Under the pieces are notes generated by a model that was not told the DNA's origin, ran no database searches, and saw nothing but the letters and a program-made list of their open reading frames with translations. 18,783 nt of DNA, from contig PJRA01000263.1 of NCBI GenBank assembly GCA_016987375.1, positions 2,705,166 to 2,723,948 on the forward strand. Direction: 5' to 3'. Below, piece after piece: positions 9,601 to 18,783 of the stretch (the stretch's first letter is position 1; each line of letters starts with the position of its first letter). The stretch is from Brachionus koreanus (Eukaryota > Rotifera > Eurotatoria > Ploima > Brachionidae). A program made the position numbers and the translations under genes.

Positions 9601-10191
9601 TGAAAAGACTGTATTTACCACTGATGGCTTAAAGAATAGTAAATTTAGAAATAAGGCAAAAGGCACCAATGTTGCGCAAATACAGTTAAATAGTGAATGA
9701 AAATGAATGCAAGGCCAAATGAAAATATTTAGACATCACGCAATTGCTGAGACGGATGGAGAAAAGGTATGCTAAACAAATGAAAAAAGAATAAATATCA
9801 GACTCGATCAAAATCTATTTGCATAATAATAAAACTTGAACGATTCAGATAAGATATGAATTCAAGTGCTGTTTTATAATTATCTGATCGAATCAATAGC
9901 AATTTGTGTTAATTCTTTCTAAATTGAAATTTATAAGGTGTAATTACCAAATTCGAAATGAAAGCATAAAGATGAGCAAACATAACAAAGTTTAGACAAG
10001 CTTAGATCAAACAATGCAAACGAACGAATTAGAACAGCATAAAGCCGCATAAAGGGTATTATGTAGATACTGAGCACACAGATCTAACTATTACGAATTT
10101 TTTCATTTGATTAGATCAATATTGAAATTTAGTAGTTTTAGCAGAGCGATATTCATATCTAGTATTTCAAATTCTTACATATTTTTGTAAT

Positions 10192-10209
10192 TGATGATTG
10201 CAATCATCA
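10192..10209. repeat. 18-bp perfect palindrome with ATTGCAAT core
   Basis: TGATGATTGCAATCATCA equals its own reverse complement over all 18 bases. Its centre ATTGCAAT resembles a C/EBP-type dyad and the flanking TGATTG words resemble PBC/TALE half-sites. It directly borders a trinucleotide repeat. Confidence 0.85.
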
Positions 10210-10253
10210 TTATTATCATCATCAGCAGTAGCAATAGCAGCAGTAGCAGCAGT
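10204..10253 (+). repeat. Imperfect trinucleotide repeat (CAT/ATT then CAG/TAG)
   Basis: About 50 bp of three-base periodicity: first ATC/ATT units, then AGC/AGT units. One plus-strand frame reads poly-Ile then poly-Ser and soon stops. No acceptor, domain or conserved context supports coding. Confidence 0.8.
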
Positions 10254-10450
10254 GAGGAGCGAACACATACAAGAAAGGAAAAAGGCAGAAAAAAAATACT
10301 GAGTGATTGATTTCTATCATATATATGTTATTAATACACAAGTGAAAAACGATTTATTTATTTTAATATTTTTAAATTATAACAGGATTTTTCTAACTTG
10401 TTTTCTTACTCTAAATCTTGATAGTTGTTGTTCAATAAATTCAAATTTAC

Positions 10451-10468
10451 ACTTGCATGCATGCAAGT
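10451..10468. repeat. 18-bp perfect palindrome with TTGCATGCATGCAA core
   Basis: ACTTGCATGCATGCAAGT is its own reverse complement over 18 bases and includes nested ATGCAT and GCATGC. The words resemble POU/octamer half-sites arranged as a dyad. It lies 240 bp from the other 18-bp palindrome. Confidence 0.85.
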
Positions 10469-10505
10469 TAATCAATAATCTTGAAATAATTTTATCCGAT
10501 TAGCG

Positions 10506-10562
10506 TAGCTTTGTTTTTAGATTAATAACAAAAGAACAAGAGTTTTATTAATCTTAAAGCTA
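10506..10562. repeat. 57-nt imperfect stem-loop
   Basis: AGATTAATAA (10519-10528) pairs perfectly with TTATTAATCT (10545-10554) around a 16-base loop. After an asymmetric internal loop, TAGCTTT (10506-10512) pairs with AAAGCTA (10556-10562). Seventeen pairs in total. The ATTAAT arms are also homeodomain-type words. The stem is short for a microRNA precursor. Confidence 0.6.
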
Positions 10563-13500
10563 TAGTGATGTTTATTCACGCCAAAGACCTCTTTCAACTT
10601 AATTTTGCAATTGATTAAAGAATTCAATAAAATAAAATGAAAAATCTTTTAATTATTGAGATAGCTTAGTGCCATAGAATATTTGGTGTGAAACTTTAAG
10701 CTGCTGAAATTGCCAATTTAAAATGAAAATAAAAATTAATTAAACTAAAATAAAACATTCTAAATAACTAAATAATTCATAAAAAATAAAATTAATAAAT
10801 TTAACCAAATTTTCAACTTACTATTTACACTATTCTTTATTAACCAATATTTTTAGTAGTTAAAAGTAAATTTAGCTTGAATATATAGTGCACCATGGAT
10901 GTCTACAAACTAGAATTTTTCAGACAATTTGTCTAAATATTGCTTTGTTTCATATGTATAGAATTATGTAGACAAGCGTCGATCTACTAAGAGAAGGTAA
11001 ACCAAGGAAATATTTCTAGTGATGGTGCCATATTCGTTTCAAATATTTAAACTCATAATGGATAATTGAAATTTTGATCTAGTCTAAGTCTGACAATTGA
11101 GAATTAAAATATAATATAATAAAATAAAATAAAAAGAACAATAAAATTATGTGACACACTAGACTAATTTTTTTCAAATTTTCGACAATTTCTCAAATGA
11201 TTTTAAAATTAATAAAAATGAAATAAAATAGTAACGCCATACTCAAGATTATGTTACTTAAATCATTCACCTTTAAAAAATTTCTTAAAAAGCTTTTTAT
11301 TTCAAACAAAGAAATTGCAAGACGTACAGCTTCAATAAAACTAATTGCATAAAAAATTTCAAGATTTTCCATTATATAAAAAAAAAAGAAAGAAAAAATA
11401 ATGATAAATTTTTTTCCAACCTGCCATGTATAAAAATATGCTTGTCGTAACTAAACAACCGTTTAGTTTTTAAATTTTTAGATTTTAAACGAAACGTTAA
11501 CTTTGAAAAAGGTTTTATATGTTAACCTAAAGTAGCCGAGATCTAAAAAATCAAAGCAAAACTAAAGAAAAAAATGATTTATCTAATTTAATCCAAATGC
11601 AAAGCCTTTAGTTCGAAATACTTGAAAAAAAATGAGAAAAGATAAGTTACCTCTTTATTTTAATAATATTTTTCAAGCTAAAAACGTGTCAAATCCATAA
11701 ATTAAAAATCAAAAATTCAAAATTTTTTTCTCTTATTTTGGCCAAATAAGCATGCTCTCTCATTAGGAAAACCGAAATAAAAATTTTAACATAAAACTAA
11801 AAATCTCTTGATATTTTTGAAACTTTATTTAGATAATTTACATTTAAATCATAAGACTTGAAAGCACCGAATTGCGTAAATTAGCCTATAAACAAGAAAG
11901 CCAAAGTAAAAACTCTAGCAAACTTGGCCAATTTCACTCAAATCTTCTTTGAACTCTCAAAATTAAGTATTATTTTTTATCTTTTTTATACTTTTCTAAT
12001 TGCTAAATTACAAGGACATTTTAATTCCAAAAATTTTTGTAACAGTGTATTTTTTTTCATAAATATTTAGTTAATTTTTTCTAAAACGCTAATCAAAAGG
12101 AATAAAATTGAATCCTCCTAATTTTAAATATTAAAACATAAATCAATTATTTTGTGTTTCAAAAAAAAATTATGCCTTTAAAATTTTATTTAATATGCCA
12201 TTTTTGACAGGATTACTAGATGAGTCTGGTATTTTAGAGCCCATTTAAATGCTTCTAAGATTTCTTAAAAGAATTTGCTTCATAGAGAACTTGAGTGTCT
12301 AACTAATTAAAAACAATGCCATTGAAAACAATGAAAAGTTAAATTTTGAGACTTAATATTCAATGGTGTGACCAAAATTCCGGATCATACGAATAGTTCA
12401 GAGTGAAGCATGGAAAGATGAATTAACTAAATGCGTTTGTTATGCGTGCTTTCCTAGTCATTTGAAGGTTATAATAGCTTGGCAAACATTAAATCTTAAT
12501 TTAGGTATTTTGAAATTTCGGAATAAAAAGCGATTAGTAAGTAAAATAAAGAAAAAGCAATCGATTCTTGTTTATTGTCTAAAGAAATTAGTAAATAGCT
12601 AAAAAGGTAATCAAAATTTAAAAATTTACAAATCATTTAGCCTTGCTTTTCCAATATTTTTGCTCTCTTTGCTTTTCTAAATAAAGCTTAATTTAAATTT
12701 TGATGGAATTTGAATATTAGAAAATTTGTTTCTCAAAACCTTGAGCTTTATCCAAAGATTAAATAAGAATCTAATACGCGCTACCTTTTTATTATGTTAT
12801 TCAACTAAAACAATTTTTATGAGCTTTTTTTTTCGTCTTTAATCAACACAAAGACATCTTGTGCTCAAAACTAGAAATATAACCTTAACATAACAAAAGA
12901 AAAAGAATCATTAAAACCCCGTTAATAGATAATTTAACCTATCTCACCAAATTTCCTAAGTTTTGCATAACTCTAAATATCAACTTAACTCATTTATAAA
13001 AAGAAAATCTCTTTAATGAAACTAAAGGTTTGAAATTTTGATTAGCTAGGGAATAAATAAATGAAGAAAAACCTTCTCTTCATTAATGACAAATATTCGA
13101 CTTTTTTGAAAACTTTTTTAGAATACAATAAAAAACTAAAACAAATAAATATCGGCTTATAACTTACTAACCAAAGCCTTAACTTTTGTGAACAGAAATG
13201 AAGGCTTAACACAGTTAGGAGTTCTATTTTTGCCTTCATCTTCAATTTCTATTCTTGGCGAATTATCATTTTTAATTAGCCAAGATTCAAAATATCTCCT
13301 CAAGTAAACAAAATTAGAATTCACTCTTTTCTTTCATTAATTCAAAAAAAAATTGAATTTAGCTCTGTACAAAAATAGAGCTTTGAACAATTACGATGGT
13401 AAAACTAATTAGAGATTGATTTTACATGATTTTTGTCCTATTGAAATAACGGGTCGTGTGATAGCTGAACGCAAAAATGCCTTTTCCCTAGTCATTTAAG

Positions 13501-16045
13501 AATGTTTGAAATGCTTAAAGCACAAATATTTAACATGCTTAGATTTTATCTTTTTTTTCAAGTTTTGAAGAAGTTTATTTATCATTATTAAGAGTGTATG
13601 TGTACATTTAATAAAGGTAAATTTGTTTGCTTTCATTTGAAGTCGAATCTACCTTATCTAAATTTTATGACCAATTTCAATCAAGAATAAAATTTCAAAT
13701 AAAAGCATAGAATGATTGAATGCTAAATCAGAAAAATAGTAAACTAACCTAGATATAAAAAAAATTTTTTATCCTTTCGAAAAAATCTAATGCAGATTTT
13801 TTGGTGATAAAAACTTGAGTTGACTAAATGTGAGTGGATTTAAATTTTAAAATCTTAATTTTTTTTTGTCGACAAATTTGACAAATTTTATTGAAATTTA
13901 ATTTTTTTGTTGATTCTCCAAAAAGCAGATCAAATAACTGTCATTTTATGTCAAAAAAATTCAGTTTTCTGAGACAAATATTTTAAATTTTAATCTTTAA
14001 ATAATTGAAAATTTGCTAAATTTTTTTTATTTTAAATTTCAAATTTATTAAATATGTTCAGTTAATTTCAAACAATTTATCAATAAAATCAAACTTTAAG
14101 AAAATTGAAATTTAAAACTCAAAAGATTGCTGTCAATTCGACAGCTTTTAGCATGCCATTTATCGTTGGTACCATTCATCAGATTTGCAAAAATTCATAA
14201 TAAAAAATTCAGAAAGTTTTAAGTGGAGATAAACAACAATTTATAAGATATATTATCATAAAGAAAGTGTAAAATTGACATCAGTCTTTGAGTGCATAAA
14301 AAGAAATTTTATTATTTATTAAAGTGCAATCAATAACTTTTTAAATTTAAATTTGGAATAAAGTTTTTTATTTAAAAAAAAAAAAACTATTATAATAATT
14401 GTGTTAAAATTTATCAAATTACAACACTCTTTTAATATAATTCACAATATAAAAAGTCTCTTTAAAAGAGTTTTAAATCATAAAAAATTTCAATTTTGTT
14501 TGCCTCTTTTTTTTATTATATTTTTGTCTGGTCTAAAATATTTAAAAATTGAAAAAAAATTGATTAGTTTATTAAGGACTTTAATTTAAAAAACGAGCAC
14601 TGAAATGCTACAAGCGAAAAGAAAGCAATTTTTTTTAATTTCAAGTTCGAAATTTATAGCAAATAATTTTTTCCATTTATTTAAAAAGATTTGATTCTGA
14701 ATATTTTATTGATTTTTCTTATATAATTCGACCAAAAAACGCACTTTTTTTTCTTGATTATAAATTAACCAGCAGGATATGAAATTTTGATGCTAAAAAT
14801 AATTCCTTTTCATTTTATAAGCTTAGATATGATAAGATTTGAATTATGAAAATTTCTTTTTTGCATCTTTTTTTAACACTAAAAAAAAGCCCGGTTGTTT
14901 TAACACTCAAAAACCGGATGACTTTTTTGAGCCTTTTATTTAAATCTTTTTTAATACATTTTTTCAATGAAAATAAAATTATTTTATAGAGAAAATTAAA
15001 TAAATTTATAATATTTTTTATTTAAGATATGATATGATCGTGATATTTTTCTTTTTTTGCTGGGTCTTATTTAGTTTTTAACTTTTTTCATGATTCCTTT
15101 AATTAAATTTAAGCAAAATTATTATCATTAAATTATCTATTGATAGTTTAATAATAAGAAATAAAAGTTTTCTCATTCAATGAATATTAATGAAATCAAT
15201 AGTAAAAAGACAAAACCCTATAATAATTACAAAATTTTCGATAAATAATTTCAAACATAATATTTCATTTTGCTTAATTTTCCTTAATTTAGATTTTTTT
15301 AATCGAAAATGAGAAATCTTGAATAATTTAACCATAATTTTTTTACTTTAATTGTTTTTGAAAAAGTTTGTTTTTATAAAAATGATGTGTTTTATTGAAT
15401 TATGCGAATTGAAATGAAAATTTAAAGGTTTCAGTTACTCGAGACTTGAAAAATATTTTACTTGAATTGTTTACTAGTTTTTTTTTTGTTAAGCAATTAG
15501 ATTTAAGTTATAAAAAGAATAGAATCTAGAAAAAAATTTTATGAATAATTTTTTTTAATTCAAATTTAAAATATCACTAAATTCTGCTCTAATAAATAAA
15601 TGACGAGCTTTCCAGACAATAAGATTTATATTATTAGATAAATTTAAAAAAAGTGCAGAAATATATTATTTGAATTAGTTTAGAATCACAAAACGATATT
15701 TGACTGTTTTAATGAAATTTTGTAGCAACTAAAATTTCAGGTATTTTTATTTTTTGTTGTTGGTTGAATAAAAATAACTATTGGTATTTGTTCCAATTTA
15801 TTTTTAAGTGAATTTTGAGTTTAATTAATCTAAAATTCAATTCAATTTTAACTAAAAACTTGAGTTTTATTTTAATTATAAATTATGGTCTAAAATTCAA
15901 TTGTTAATTTTTAGATCAAATTCTCAAAAATTTTGAAATTATAAATCAAATAATAGTTAAACTTAGATCAAGATTTCAAATTTTAAATTTCATTATTTAA
16001 CAAAATAAATTAAAAATAAATATTTTTCAAAAATTTTCATTTTTT
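10563..16045. other. AT-rich non-coding interval upstream of the fucosyltransferase gene
   Basis: No coding exon is supported. The stretch is dominated by A/T runs and short Lys/Phe-rich open frames. Minor items: a TTTTAACACT direct repeat (14871-14880 and 14898-14907), overlapping a CCGGTT/AACCGG inverted pair (14891-14917); a GCTGTC/GACAGC hairpin (14129-14145); and a 14-bp direct repeat TCTAAAATTCAATT (15829-15842 and 15889-15902). Confidence 0.5.
14129..14145. repeat. 6-bp perfect stem with 5-base loop
   Basis: GCTGTC (14129-14134) and GACAGC (14140-14145) pair around AATTC. The stem does not extend. Isolated, without neighbouring gene signals. Confidence 0.4.
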
Positions 16046-16068
16046 TCAAACTTTTCAAACTTTTTTAG
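16046..16068 (+). other. Polypyrimidine tract and 3' splice acceptor upstream of the fucosyltransferase ATG
   Basis: Two CTTTTCAAA-like T-rich units are followed by ACTTTTTTAG, ending at 16068, 30 nt before the ATG. This resembles an acceptor for a 5'-UTR intron or a spliced-leader addition site. T-rich runs are common here, so the call is moderate. Confidence 0.4.
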
Positions 16069-16098
16069 ATAAAATTTGAACTTAAATCGTTTTTTGTT

Positions 16099-17532
16099 AT
16101 GAGCATAAGACGAAATGGTTTTCGATTTCGGAGTATACGATCGAATTTATTTCTAACTTGTCTAATTTTTATAACAGTTTTATCAATTCTCAGCTACCGC
16201 AACACTAAAAATGACGGTTCAACCACAAACTCAAAAACCATTCTGCACAAAAACAAATTAGCAAATTTTAATCTCAATATTTTATCAGATACGGATGAAC
16301 TTATATCAAACAGAGCTGAAGTAAAACAGCTCTTGGATATAAATAATTTAGGCGACTGTAAAACAATATATCCAGAAACGCGTAAGTTCAAGTTTGCATC
16401 TGAAATATATACCATTTTAGAATATACAAATGTATTCTTCAAACCAAAGTTTTGTGACAAAAAAGTTGAGGACATATTCAACTCAGAGTTAGAGACATGT
16501 GAATACAGCAATTGTGAGTACACGTGTGATAAAAGAGGCGCTATTAGACATGCCGATGGACTTTTGTTTCATCAAAGAGACCTGGAAGCAGAATTTGTGC
16601 GAAGTGGAAAAAAATTTGAGGACTGGTTTAAGACAACTGAGCAATTTCCCTTCAAAAAAACTGAAGAAAAACTTAAAAATAATCCGAATCAAGTATGGAT
16701 TTTGTGGAACGATGAAGCCACAACAATGAACAAAAATTTCAACTCTATTAGTCAATTTTTCAATTGGACTCTTTCTTATCGAACAAATTCAGAAATTTTC
16801 GAAGGCTCGTATGGCTTTTTTACAGATAATTCTGACTTGAGCGAAACAAACACTGAAATTTATAAATCTAATATGTTCAAGAATCATGCTCAACGAAATA
16901 ATGCAATTCTCTGGTTTGTAAGCAATTGTAAATCAAAATTAAGATCAAAATTAGCATTGGAAATAAGCCGCTATTATCCAGTTCACATTTATGGTAGATG
17001 CGACTTATCTGACCAGGTTAGCAGCGATCAAGATCTTAAAATTCAGTATCCTTATTTGAAAGTTTTTGGTCAAAAGAAGTCTTGCAAGCGCGGCTCGCAA
17101 TGTGAAGAAGAAAAATTCAGATCGTATAAATACTATTTAGCTTTTGAGAATAGAAATCGAAGTGATTATATAACAGAAAAACTCTGGAAAGCTTTAAATA
17201 AAAACATGATTCCAATTGTTTTTCAGCCAAGTCGTATTTCATATCGAAGATATTCGATTCCACCAAAATCTATTATTCATTTAGAAGATTTTGAAAATAA
17301 TATCAGATATTTAGCTAATTATTTAAGAAGAATCGATCAAGATTTCAATATTTACATGAATCACATTAAGTGGACCTTTATGTATTTAAGAACAGTTGAT
17401 GAAAGCAGATACACTGAACCGCATAGAATGTGTCAGCTTTGTAAACAACTCAATACTTTACAACAAAAAGTAAATTATGACCGTATTTCCGATTTTTTTA
17501 ATGACAAGTGTACCGTTGTTAATAAAAAATAA
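16099..17532 (+). CDS. GT10 alpha-1,3-fucosyltransferase, type II Golgi membrane protein
   Basis: 477 residues, single exon. Transfers fucose from GDP-fucose to N-acetylglucosamine-containing glycans in the Golgi (family knowledge). Seen: short basic cytosolic tail (1-13, RR and RFR), one hydrophobic signal-anchor (about 16-33), a stem, then the N-terminal GT10 domain with cysteines in CEYSNCEYTC (134-143) and ADGLLFHQRDL (152-162). The C-terminal domain holds QVWILWNDEAT (198-208), FNWTLSYR (221-228), FVSNCKSKLRSK (273-284), VHIYGRCD (295-302), the donor-site block FENxNxxDYITEKL (349-362), IPPKSIIHLEDF (387-398) and a CxxC near the end (445-448). N-glycosylation sequons at N222 and N353. 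The usual Tyr-Glu of the YExF motif is Tyr-Arg (382-383). Acceptor specificity (core alpha-1,3 or Lewis type) cannot be read from sequence. Confidence 0.93.
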   Translation: MSIRRNGFRFRSIRSNLFLTCLIFITVLSILSYRNTKNDGSTTNSKTILHKNKLANFNLNILSDTDELISNRAEVKQLLDINNLGDCKTIYPETRKFKFASEIYTILEYTNVFFKPKFCDKKVEDIFNSELETCEYSNCEYTCDKRGAIRHADGLLFHQRDLEAEFVRSGKKFEDWFKTTEQFPFKKTEEKLKNNPNQVWILWNDEATTMNKNFNSISQFFNWTLSYRTNSEIFEGSYGFFTDNSDLSETNTEIYKSNMFKNHAQRNNAILWFVSNCKSKLRSKLALEISRYYPVHIYGRCDLSDQVSSDQDLKIQYPYLKVFGQKKSCKRGSQCEEEKFRSYKYYLAFENRNRSDYITEKLWKALNKNMIPIVFQPSRISYRRYSIPPKSIIHLEDFENNIRYLANYLRRIDQDFNIYMNHIKWTFMYLRTVDESRYTEPHRMCQLCKQLNTLQQKVNYDRISDFFNDKCTVVNKK

Positions 17533-17533
17533 A
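17528..17533 (+). terminator. Poly(A) signal AATAAA overlapping the fucosyltransferase stop codon
   Basis: The TAA stop (17530-17532) is embedded in AATAAA (17528-17533). A second AATAAA starts at 17521, inside the last codons. If used, cleavage would fall about 10-30 nt later, giving an extremely short 3' UTR. In AT-rich DNA the hexamer may be fortuitous. Confidence 0.35.
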
Positions 17534-17799
17534 CAATTCTTAAATATTATATTTTATTTATATTTTTTTGATAAATTCTCAACCTCCACCTCAGAAAAAT
17601 TACTAATTTTGAAAATTTTCTGAATAATTTTGTTTTGTCAAGAAAAGTACTTCTAAAGCATTTATTTTGTCTTTTAGTTTAGAACTTTAATTTTTAATTT
17701 TTTTATATTATTAAAAGCCTAACAGTCTCTTGACAAAATATTCACAAATGATGGAAAATTCCTAACGTAATGTTATGAACTATAAAAATTAGTGTTGAA

Positions 17800-18120
17800 T
17801 GCGGATAGAGCTAACCGAAGCAATAGACCTGCGCTTACTCGCGGTTGTTGCCCCGTTTAGCAACAGTTTAAATTTAGAATTTATTATAAAAAATTATTTT
17901 CAATAATTAATTGGAAAAAATTAATAAATTATTAAAAAAAATAATTTTTTCTAAAATAAATTCAAAACCAGCTCGTAAAAATTCTTACGATTACTAAACG
18001 GGTAAAATATTAACCCGCTAAAATAAACGGACTAGAGCCTGTCCGTTTAATACGGTTATGGTCATAGTTTTGAAAAATTTTGGCCCGTTTTGCCTGTTCT
18101 TTTGCACGGACACCAAAATT
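17800..18120. mobile_element. Foldback or MITE-like element, limits uncertain
   Basis: A locally GC-raised segment surrounds an AT-rich palindromic core. CCCGTTTAG (17852-17860) is the inverted copy of CTAAACGGG (17994-18002). Inside these, 17878-17900 pairs almost completely with 17938-17962. Further inverted pairs follow: TCGTAA/TTACGA (17973-17990), CGGGT/ACCCG (17999-18017) and TAAACGGAC/GTCCGTTTA (18024-18049). CCCGTTT/AAACGG words recur through to 18090. This nested pattern fits a non-autonomous DNA transposon (foldback type, possibly hAT-like by the CCCGTTT words). No target-site duplication or transposase was identified. Confidence 0.4.
18024..18049. repeat. 9-bp perfect stem-loop TAAACGGAC/GTCCGTTTA
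   Basis: Perfect arms at 18024-18032 and 18041-18049 around the loop TAGAGCCT. It repeats the AAACGG word of the neighbouring inverted repeats and is probably part of the same element. Confidence 0.7.
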
Positions 18121-18783
18121 AATTTAAATTTGATTCTTTATTAATCTAAATAACTGGATTATTAATTTAATACCTAAAATACTTAACTTCCTTTAACTTT
18201 ATCTTAACAGGAACTTAACACATTTACACATTTTTTTTCAAATTGGTTAATAATTTTGAAATTGAATTTAAAAAAAAAAAATTTGTCAAAAAAATAGCAA
18301 GTCCAATAAGCCAAGTTTGCTATTTTGTCTTAATTGTATTTCATTTGTAATTTAAAGGCTAAATTATTATTTTAGTAATTTAGCTAAATTAGTATTTTAT
18401 GTAAAAAATAATGATATTTTAATTTGTTTTAATTAATTTATTGGTAATCAGAAACTTCGAATCAAAAGTATTGCTTTCATCTTTCTTTTTAAACTTACCA
18501 TGGTCATACTGAATTTTTTTTGAAGGAATGTGTTCTTAAAAGCTGAATATCTATATTTCATTTCAATTTTTATCTCCATAATTCTAAGATCAATTCATAA
18601 AATTTAAATTCATTGAAAAATCATTTTCATTAAAATACTCTTTCTAAGATTGTAAATAAAAAAGATAAAAAAAAGTAGAACACAATTAAATATTGATAAT
18701 TAATAACATATTGGAATCTTTTATCAATAAAAGATTTTTCATAAATCGCCATCATAAAAATAGAAAGAAATCGCTTACCATGT
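18121..18783. other. AT-rich tail, no gene seen
   Basis: No coding sequence is supported. Two minus-strand donor-like words, ATG then GTAAGT (18504-18496) and ATG then GTAAGC (18782-18774), occur. The second, at the window edge, could belong to a gene lying to the right. Confidence 0.4.

Larger units (their letters stand above)
3401..10190. other. Long AT-rich non-coding interval
   Basis: No coding exon is supported on either strand. Open frames are 60-70 codons or shorter, dominated by Lys/Asn/Phe/Leu, and have no recognisable domain. Slightly GC-raised islands occur near 4020-4150, 4550-4635, 6530-6620, 8430-8540 and 8815-8865. Single sites noted are a purine (GA) tract at 4813-4857, a hairpin at 5079-5104, a splice-donor-like site at 6571-6580, a CCAAT word (ACCAATCAGC) at 8828-8837, and two TTGCGCAA words (8843-8850 and 9672-9679). 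Confidence 0.5.

Noticed and set aside
10204..10300. Possible poly-Ile/poly-Ser coding exon
   Set aside because: Trinucleotide repeat only; ends quickly in a stop, with no splice sites or domain.
10506..10562. microRNA precursor
   Set aside because: Only 10 continuous pairs plus 7 after an asymmetric internal loop; too short and too broken for a typical precursor.
16194..16523. 109-codon minus-strand open frame
   Set aside because: Antisense shadow of the fucosyltransferase coding sequence; no recognisable protein.
16489..16755. Overlapping short open frames on both strands inside the fucosyltransferase
   Set aside because: They lie in other frames of a well-supported CDS and carry no family motifs.
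17797..17870. tRNA-like GC-raised segment
   Set aside because: No acceptor stem, no TPsiC-type GGTTCRA box and no cloverleaf pairing; fits the neighbouring inverted-repeat element better.
1..18783. CRISPR array, phage or bacterial defence system
   Set aside because: No regularly spaced direct repeats, operons or ribosome binding sites; the window is clearly animal nuclear DNA.

Overview
This is AT-rich animal nuclear DNA. It has a spliced gene with a small GT-AG intron, a homopolymer-rich transcription factor and a Golgi-type glycosyltransferase, and no bacterial operon structure. Long A/T runs, short introns and an arthropod/lophotrochozoan style of proteins suggest a small protostome. A monogonont rotifer such as Brachionus would fit, but that is a guess from composition and style, not a demonstrated identity.

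Layout. (1) Positions 132-2023, minus strand: a two-exon Pax2/5/8-type gene. Exon 1 (2023-1212) and exon 2 (1143-132) join across a 68-bp phase-2 intron (1211-1144) and give a 607-residue protein. It has a long acidic N-terminus, a complete paired domain, an octapeptide (Groucho-type) and two PxDLS (CtBP-type) motifs. The normally near-invariant linker between the two halves of the paired domain is replaced, and no clear homeodomain remnant is present. (2) Positions 2024 to about 16068: 14 kb without a convincing coding exon, lying upstream of both divergently oriented genes. It holds simple repeats, a GC-raised patch at about 3180-3350, a candidate minus-strand splice donor at 6577, and a notable cluster of long perfect palindromes and a hairpin at 10192-10562. 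(3) Positions 16099-17532, plus strand: an intronless GT10 alpha-1,3-fucosyltransferase, a type II Golgi membrane protein of 477 residues. (4) Positions 17533-18783: a tail with a foldback or MITE-like element, locally GC-raised, at about 17800-18120.

The two genes are not known to share a pathway. Their 5' ends face each other across the 14-kb interval, so this interval probably holds the regulatory DNA of the Pax gene and possibly of the fucosyltransferase gene. Both genes have a strong polypyrimidine-AG acceptor just upstream of the start codon (directly abutting the ATG in Pax, 30 nt away in the fucosyltransferase). This suggests either 5'-UTR introns or spliced-leader trans-splicing. The most unusual single feature is the altered Pax linker combined with a stacked co-repressor motif set.
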